A stretch of DNA of 64,000 nt from Desulfomonile tiedjei (GTDB lineage Bacteria; Desulfobacterota; Desulfomonilia; Desulfomonilales; Desulfomonilaceae), in contig JACRDG010000048.1 of assembly GCA_016218715.1 (NCBI GenBank), positions 434,001 through 498,000 on the forward strand, read 5' to 3'. Below, piece by piece: positions 60,101-64,000 of this stretch. Under the pieces are notes generated by a model. It made no database searches and was not told the DNA's origin. It was given only the letters and a program-made list of their open reading frames with translations. Within the stretch, counting starts at the first letter, position 1. Each line of letters opens with the position of its first letter. The position numbers were made by a program, and so were the translations under genes.

Positions 60101-61891
60101 GATGGCGAGCATCCCCACAGGCCGCCCATCGTGATCGTGATATCGTGAGCCACTGATGCTGATGTAAAGCAGGCGGCCGTCCTTGGTGTATCGCCTCGTC
60201 TCAAAGCCGCTGACGGGTGTTCCCTCCGCAATAAGGGAACTGATGAGGGAGAGGCTGCTTTCGACTTCAGTGTCGGGCATGAAGGGGATCTTGCGTCCCT
60301 GCAGTTCCTCTAATTCCCAGCCAAAGATGCGGGTGAACGAAGGGTTGGTGTACTCCGCCCTTCCTTCCATATCGTAGATGACGATCGCATCGGCGGAGGA
60401 GTTGAGCACCGACCGGTACAGCTCTTCTCGCAGGCGGGACTCCTCATAGAGCACCCGATAGTTTTCTTCGTTCCTCCGACGCGCCTCTTCGGCCCGCGTA
60501 GAGTCGGTTCTGTCGCGAAGAATCACGAAGAAGCCCGCCAGATGGCCCTGGTGATCGAAGAACGGGGCGCCGCTCACGTTGACGTCGATCACTCGCCCGT
60601 CTTTGGTATAGCGTCGCGTTGCTTGTCCTGAAAACCGTTCCCCCCGCCTGACCGTTTCGATCATTTCGCTGGTTTCCGGCCAATTTTCCGGAGGCACATA
60701 GGGAATGGTGCTTCCCGCGAGTTGTTCGAATGTCCAACCGAACACCTTTGTGTGCGCTTCATTGATGTATGTGGGCTTCCCTTCCGCGTCGTACACCACG
60801 ATCGGATCTGGAGAGGCATTGAGGAGTGAGCGGTAACGATCCTGGGCCTTCTTCGCCTTTTCGTAAAGGTTCCGGTATCGCTCCTGGCTCTCAAGAAGCG
60901 ACTCCTTGGCTCGGTTCCGTGTGATTTCCAGAGCGGCCAGGTTCCCCATTAGTGAGAGGGTGTCCAGATCCGAAGCGGAAAAACGTGTCTTCGTCCGATT
61001 GTATACATAAAGGACCCCAAGGTTGGTCTGGGCTATCTTGATGGGGACTGCAATTCCGGAGATGAGGCCTTCCGCACGAACCGGCCCGTGAAGGAGCGGC
61101 TCCACCTCCTGGAAATAGTCTTCGAGGGATGATCGTTCTCCGGTCTTGGCAACCGTGCCGCCATGTGCTTTCCCGAAAGGTATCCGGATTCGCCGAAAAT
61201 CCGCGGTCTGGATTCCTGACAACGTGTGCATGAACAGGTCGCCGTTTTTTTCATCACGCAGCGCGATGAACGCGGTGTCGGCCCGGAGCAATTCGCGGCT
61301 TTTTTCCACTACAAGGGAGAGGTTCTCATCCAGACTGCGTTCGGCGGTCATGGCAACTGCGAGGTCAAAGAGCGCTTGAAACTTGTTCAGTTCTGTTTGC
61401 AGCTCATGCTGGGCTCGTATCCGTTGGGTGACGTCCAGGAGCGTGCCAAGGACTGCCGGCCGGCCGTTGTAGTCGGCTCGCGATCCGTAGACTTCCGTAT
61501 AGATAGTCTCACCGTCCCGGCGAACGCCTCGAAATTGGAAGCTGATTGCCTCGACCTGGCCGGAGAAACGCTTCTTGAGATTTTCTTCCACCGCGGGCCA
61601 ATCTTCGGGGTATACGAGATCTCGCGGACCTTTCTTGTTGATGAGTTCTTCGACATCGTACCCGAAGATCCAGGCCAGTCTGGGATTGACGTATCGGAAC
61701 AGGTCCTCCTGAACCAGATAGACCCCGACCACCGATTTTTCCGTGAGTTTTCTGAACTTCGTTTCGGATTGCTGCAGGGCTTCTTCAAGCCACTTGTGTT
61801 CGGTCGCGCAGGCTTCCAGCTCGGCGACCCGGTGCCGCAGACGCTCCAGTTCCAGCACGAGCTCGTCTTTGGTTTTCTCCCGATCTGTCAT
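57179..61891 (-). CDS. Multi-PAS/GAF hybrid-sensor histidine kinase
   Basis: This 1570-residue soluble kinase has no membrane helix. Order of domains: coiled coil (1-40), PAS1 (about 42-160), GAF1 (170-330), PAS2 to PAS4 (365-750), GAF2 (765-920), PAS5 to PAS7 (945-1310), HisKA with the phosphoacceptor in VHHLSHELKTPLAVIKSSL, then HATPase with LLKNAVENTPDEG (N box), VEDRGVGIP (G1) and FDAGGKGLELM (G2). Before its end it has a Cys set C-x9-C-x6-C-x8-C. PAS3 and PAS5, and the two GAF-flanking parts, are similar, which suggests block duplication. There is no receiver domain; the divergent response-regulator gene at 62290 is the likely partner. The signal is unknown. Confidence 0.92.
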   Translation of the reverse strand: MTDREKTKDELVLELERLRHRVAELEACATEHKWLEEALQQSETKFRKLTEKSVVGVYLVQEDLFRYVNPRLAWIFGYDVEELINKKGPRDLVYPEDWPAVEENLKKRFSGQVEAISFQFRGVRRDGETIYTEVYGSRADYNGRPAVLGTLLDVTQRIRAQHELQTELNKFQALFDLAVAMTAERSLDENLSLVVEKSRELLRADTAFIALRDEKNGDLFMHTLSGIQTADFRRIRIPFGKAHGGTVAKTGERSSLEDYFQEVEPLLHGPVRAEGLISGIAVPIKIAQTNLGVLYVYNRTKTRFSASDLDTLSLMGNLAALEITRNRAKESLLESQERYRNLYEKAKKAQDRYRSLLNASPDPIVVYDAEGKPTYINEAHTKVFGWTFEQLAGSTIPYVPPENWPETSEMIETVRRGERFSGQATRRYTKDGRVIDVNVSGAPFFDHQGHLAGFFVILRDRTDSTRAEEARRRNEENYRVLYEESRLREELYRSVLNSSADAIVIYDMEGRAEYTNPSFTRIFGWELEELQGRKIPFMPDTEVESSLSLISSLIAEGTPVSGFETRRYTKDGRLLYISISGSRYHDHDGRPVGMLAILRDISDYKITEEALRRSEENYRALYAESERLRKHYRTLLDASPEPIVVYDVEGLPQYINPAFTRVFGWTFPELEGKRIDFVPPENWPETRKMIEMVLHGEAFSDEESRRYTRDGRIIDVSVSGAIFFDEAGNRTGSVVHLRDITARKQAEANLAEELQKFQVLYELAVAMRAERSLDENLSLLVNKSRELLAADKAFLALRDETTGDLYMHTVSGIVTEAFRNLRIPVGVGLGGKVAESGQWLMVEDYFKEVGPEFHEVARGEGLFSGIAVPVVVGQTNLGVLYAFNRTRTSFSRPDLDTLSLLGNLAAVEITRKRVQERLVEREESFKNLYEESKLREELYRALLNSSADAIVIYDMEGKTQYVSPSFTRTFGWTLEEVEGKRIPFLPETEREATMAIIRRIIGDGTPCSAFETKRLTKDGRILDISISASRNRDHEGKPVGTLAILRDITDRKKAEAALKESEERFRTLADVAPIGLVVLAADERTEYVNPKFTEIFGYTLEDLPDAESWFRAAYMTRESAAKAASIWRTETADIQIEYGIGTEASPRVFTAVCKDGSPKIASFRSVVLADGRVIATFLDVTAEMKAQEEIVRAKNEWERTFNAVSDLILILDQDRRIVRVNRALADRLGVPPESFIGALCAKGSGEERTPLALCPDTRSLAVGNEYSAEVSDENLGGVFDLRVSPLTDENSRVIGSVNVARDVTAFKSMERARRRAVHHLSHELKTPLAVIKSSLKNLTSTDLPDDKRDEKLERIQRNLGRLTHIQHIVQEIVTPRAYQPRSFPLIPTVNEIISKSRRRASHRDVDLVARLEPVETDVIDPEIFGEILATLLKNAVENTPDEGEVIVYLTRVPSGVLLQVEDRGVGIPAADREFLFKAFYHTQATSRYATKNPFDFDAGGKGLELMRLKILSEDGYFDISFESRQCQQIRDHLYECPGKISLCRYVSGTEECKKSGGTTFSVLFHPRPKG

Positions 61892-62289
61892 GTGGAGCGG
61901 TCTCCCGGCCGGTTCAGGGGTTGGGAAACAAAGGGAGGAGGTGACGGTTCTTCCAAGAATATCAATCTACTCAAATCCGCGGTAAAAGTCAAAAAAAGCC
62001 GCAGGGGTCCGGGAAAGCGCTGAACGGACGCGGCACGATGAACGGTCGAACCCGCCGGGAAACGCGATCCTGGTGTTTTCCGACCCAGGGCCTTGTCGCA
62101 ACACCACACATGTTCAGCATAGGAAACGAAAGACAGCCCGCGGAAGCCGGCGGATCGCGGGAATGACAGTTCGCGCGTTCGGCACCCCAATCCAAGAGGC
62201 TCTATAAACCATGCCGGCCTGAATCATCTTGACACGATCCTGGATTTTCCAGTATAAAAAGCCATATTTCACCATAAGGAGATCGCGTC
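61892..62289. other. Divergent intergenic region between kinase and response regulator
   Basis: It contains the response-regulator promoter at 62229-62258. The remainder shows no gene. Confidence 0.5.
62229..62258 (+). promoter_or_regulatory. Sigma70-like promoter of the response regulator
   Basis: TTGACA (62229-62234) and TATAAA (62253-62258) are 18 bases apart, 32 bases before the start codon. Confidence 0.65.
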
Positions 62290-62808
62290 ATGGGGGAAGG
62301 TGTCCTCACAGGTAAACGGATTCTCGCTGTTGACGATGAACCCGACATTCTCGCCGTTCTCCGAGATGAACTCGAAAGCCATGGCGTGAACGTCGACACC
62401 GCCCAGTCTTTTGAGATGGGCATCCAGATGCTCTCCTCCTATACCTACGATCTGGTGGTCCTGGACATCATGGGGGTTAGGGGCTTTGAACTCCTCGCCT
62501 TCGCTGTGTCGAAGGACCTCCCGGTCGTCATGCTCACAGCCCATGCCTTGAGCCCCGACGCGCTTAAGAAATCCATCGAACTGGGCGCACGGGCGTACGT
62601 GCCCAAAGACGAACTCGACCAGATTACCGCGTTCCTCGAGGATGTCCTGACTCTCAGCTACGAGTCGGCCTGGAAATCGCTTTTCCACAAACTTGGCGGC
62701 CTGTTCGGCAAACATTTCGGTCCGGACTGGCGGAAAACGCAAAAGGAATTCTGGGACGAATTCGAAAAGAAGCTGCAATTGGACAAGTCGACGATCATTG
62801 AATCCTGA
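62290..62808 (+). CDS. Response regulator with short helical C-terminal extension
   Basis: The 172-residue protein has a receiver domain (about 8-122): acidic pocket AVDDEPD (D15, D16), phosphoacceptor D59 in LVVLDIMGVRGFELL, switch T83 (MLTAHA) and K106 (YVPKDEL). Instead of a DNA-binding domain it has about 50 residues of helical, charged sequence (ESAWKSLFHKLGGLFGKHFG, RKTQKEFWDEFEKKLQLDK). It is likely phosphorylated by the kinase gene next door and may act through protein contacts. ATAAGGAG precedes ATG 62290. Confidence 0.9.
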   Translation: MGEGVLTGKRILAVDDEPDILAVLRDELESHGVNVDTAQSFEMGIQMLSSYTYDLVVLDIMGVRGFELLAFAVSKDLPVVMLTAHALSPDALKKSIELGARAYVPKDELDQITAFLEDVLTLSYESAWKSLFHKLGGLFGKHFGPDWRKTQKEFWDEFEKKLQLDKSTIIES

Positions 62809-62894
62809 TCCTGCCGTCCGGTATTTGTTCAGCCCAGAGAAACTCAGTGCATTGTCGCACGAATGCATGATCGAGCACTCAGGAAATCGATCGG

Positions 62895-64000
62895 TTACCT
62901 AGCCTCCGCATTCGGTTCAGCATACCTGCCGACAACGAAGATCTCGTACGTTTCGGGTTTCACCGAGCCGAAGGCAAACGGTAGCGGGCCCCAGCGATCG
63001 GAATAGAAGCCCGCGCCAAGGTGCTTTTGCACGGTTCCAATCCACCGGAACGGCATGACCGACCGCGTGTCGGTAAGACGAAACATGTCGGGAGTGAGTG
63101 CGCTCAGATTCGAGTTGTTCGACGGAACAACCATGAGGTCCCCCTCTTCAAAGACAGGGCTCCGGAAATCGAGGGGTTTGGCGCCACCAGCTTCCATATA
63201 GTACTGAAACCCCCAATGCCCCTGAAACCATATCGTGTGGTTGTACCCCTTGTAGTCTGCGAGGATGCTCCGTGCTGCAAGGCGCTGGCTCTCCGCCAAA
63301 GAGAAATCGGCCCACGTCACCGACAGCGCGAGCACCGCTGCCGGGATCATGGGATAGAAGACGCTCCCAAGCCGGTCGGTGACGTCCCCTTCCAACACTT
63401 CATCGAGCCGCCGAACCACAAGAATCCCCAGAGCCGGGACCATAGGGAGTACGGTTCTCGCGTTGGTTGACCAATTGAGGAACGTGGTGAACGTGAACGT
63501 CCCGAAGATCCAGAGAAACAGCAGGAGCGCGGCCGGGTCTCTGCGTTTCCACAGATCGGTTCCCGCGAGCAAAAGAACGTGCAGTCCTGCGGTAGTGAAG
63601 AGCGCCAATTCCAGGGTGACTCCCCACCGGATTCCGCCCCCCTGCTTCAGATCCAAAGAGCCGACGTTCCCCAGAGAGACCAGTATGCCCGTCAACACGG
63701 CCAGTGCGGCCAGACCCGTGACCCACGCCCGTCGGGGCCATAGTATTGGGGCGTAGAAAGCCGCTGCCGCGAGGCACCCTCCGGTAAACGACAATCCTAT
63801 CAATCCTCTGACGAGCCCATCCCAACCGCGAGTCTGACCAGCCACGACCGCATACGATGCGGCCCCGGCTAACAGGCCGGTGCCGTACAACCTGTACGTA
63901 AGCATTTCATAGCCAACGAGTACCGCAATGGGGATAAGCAACAAGAAAAGCCAGCGCCCGACAGAATGGGTACGGGCAAGTGAGTACACGAAGAGTAATG
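62895..64000 (-). CDS. Polytopic membrane protein, possible glycosyltransferase (GT39-like), C-terminal part
   Basis: The frame is open to the right edge, so the N-terminus is missing; a GTG at 63989 is not a likely true start. At least six membrane helices are seen (for example LFLLLIPIAVLVGYEML, LIGLSFTGGCLAAAAFY, LALFTTAGLHVLLLAG, LLLFLWIFGTFTFTTFL, VFYPMIPAAVLALSV), then a soluble C-terminal domain of about 130 residues with NHTIWFQGHWGFQYYMEAGG. The layout resembles dolichyl-phosphate-sugar glycosyltransferases of the ArnT/PMT (GT39) kind, in which the catalytic loop lies in the missing part. The assignment is weak. Confidence 0.6.
   Translation of the reverse strand, partial: LLFVYSLARTHSVGRWLFLLLIPIAVLVGYEMLTYRLYGTGLLAGAASYAVVAGQTRGWDGLVRGLIGLSFTGGCLAAAAFYAPILWPRRAWVTGLAALAVLTGILVSLGNVGSLDLKQGGGIRWGVTLELALFTTAGLHVLLLAGTDLWKRRDPAALLLFLWIFGTFTFTTFLNWSTNARTVLPMVPALGILVVRRLDEVLEGDVTDRLGSVFYPMIPAAVLALSVTWADFSLAESQRLAARSILADYKGYNHTIWFQGHWGFQYYMEAGGAKPLDFRSPVFEEGDLMVVPSNNSNLSALTPDMFRLTDTRSVMPFRWIGTVQKHLGAGFYSDRWGPLPFAFGSVKPETYEIFVVGRYAEPNAEAR

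Overview
The window (about 58% GC by eye) looks like a chromosomal piece of a Gram-negative, anaerobic-type bacterium, most likely of the Desulfobacterota (former Deltaproteobacteria; sulfate-reducer or syntroph lineages). Grounds: housekeeping genes typical of a proteobacterial chromosome (ftsY, glnD, xerD, hrcA, purD, lon, PBP1A), a NifS/IscU pair of an anaerobe type, an Fe-S flavoprotein, fatty-acid beta-oxidation enzymes, and a histidine kinase with a Cys-rich ATPase tail. This placement is inference. I see no tRNA, rRNA or CRISPR array.

Layout. 1-3458 (-): the first ~1150 residues of a giant surface protein (DUF4347, ELWxxDGT repeats, then ~255-residue modules), cut by the left edge. 3.9-11.9 kb (-): hrcA, an inositol-monophosphatase-like gene, xerD, glnD, rnhA, yjbQ, ftsY. 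12-17 kb: a small unknown gene, a periplasmic amidase, a SWIM/SNF2 helicase. 17.3-25.5 kb (+): padR, a membrane / Fe-S flavoprotein / SCP2 fusion and a complete YbhGFSR-type ABC exporter. 25.9-32 kb: orphan phosphate-binding-like protein, HD protein, NifS-like protein lacking its PLP lysine, IscU, B12-binding radical SAM. 32.4-36.0 kb (-): a CHAT protease / STAND NTPase / TPR protein. 36.5-43.6 kb: purD, SNase-like protein, orphan ABC ATPase, DJ-1/PfpI, sugar-phosphate nucleotidyltransferase, ThiF-like enzyme, LPLAT and small genes. 43.7-49.2 kb (-): lon and PBP1A. 49.5-55.0 kb (+): thiolase, FadB/J-like enzyme, TetR regulator, racemase/CoA-transferase. 55.1-56.3 kb: a small gene, a REP-associated (RAYT) transposase flanked by inverted REPs, and a UPF0175 protein. 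57.2-62.8 kb: a 1570-residue multi-PAS/GAF histidine kinase with a response regulator on the opposite strand. The right edge cuts a membrane protein.

Functional groups. The padR block reads as a self-regulated export and detoxification operon. The thiolase to CoA-transferase block reads as a TetR-controlled acyl-CoA degradation locus, with a palindrome over the first promoter. The NifS-like/IscU pair resembles the Archaeoglobus fulgidus IscS/IscU pair, in which IscS also lacks the PLP lysine.

Intergenic DNA is rich in dispersed palindromes. At least three families occur: REP type A (CACTGCTGG/CCAGCAGTG), also flanking the RAYT gene; type B (GCCGGCA-TC-TTGCCGGC) with a conserved flank; and a hairpin preceded by GAAGTAATCT. 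A nested inverted-repeat island lies at 36.17-36.39 kb. The strongest candidates for undescribed biology are the CHAT-NTPase-TPR protein with its freshly duplicated TPRs, the lysine-less NifS with a Cys-tailed IscU, and the RAYT/REP system.
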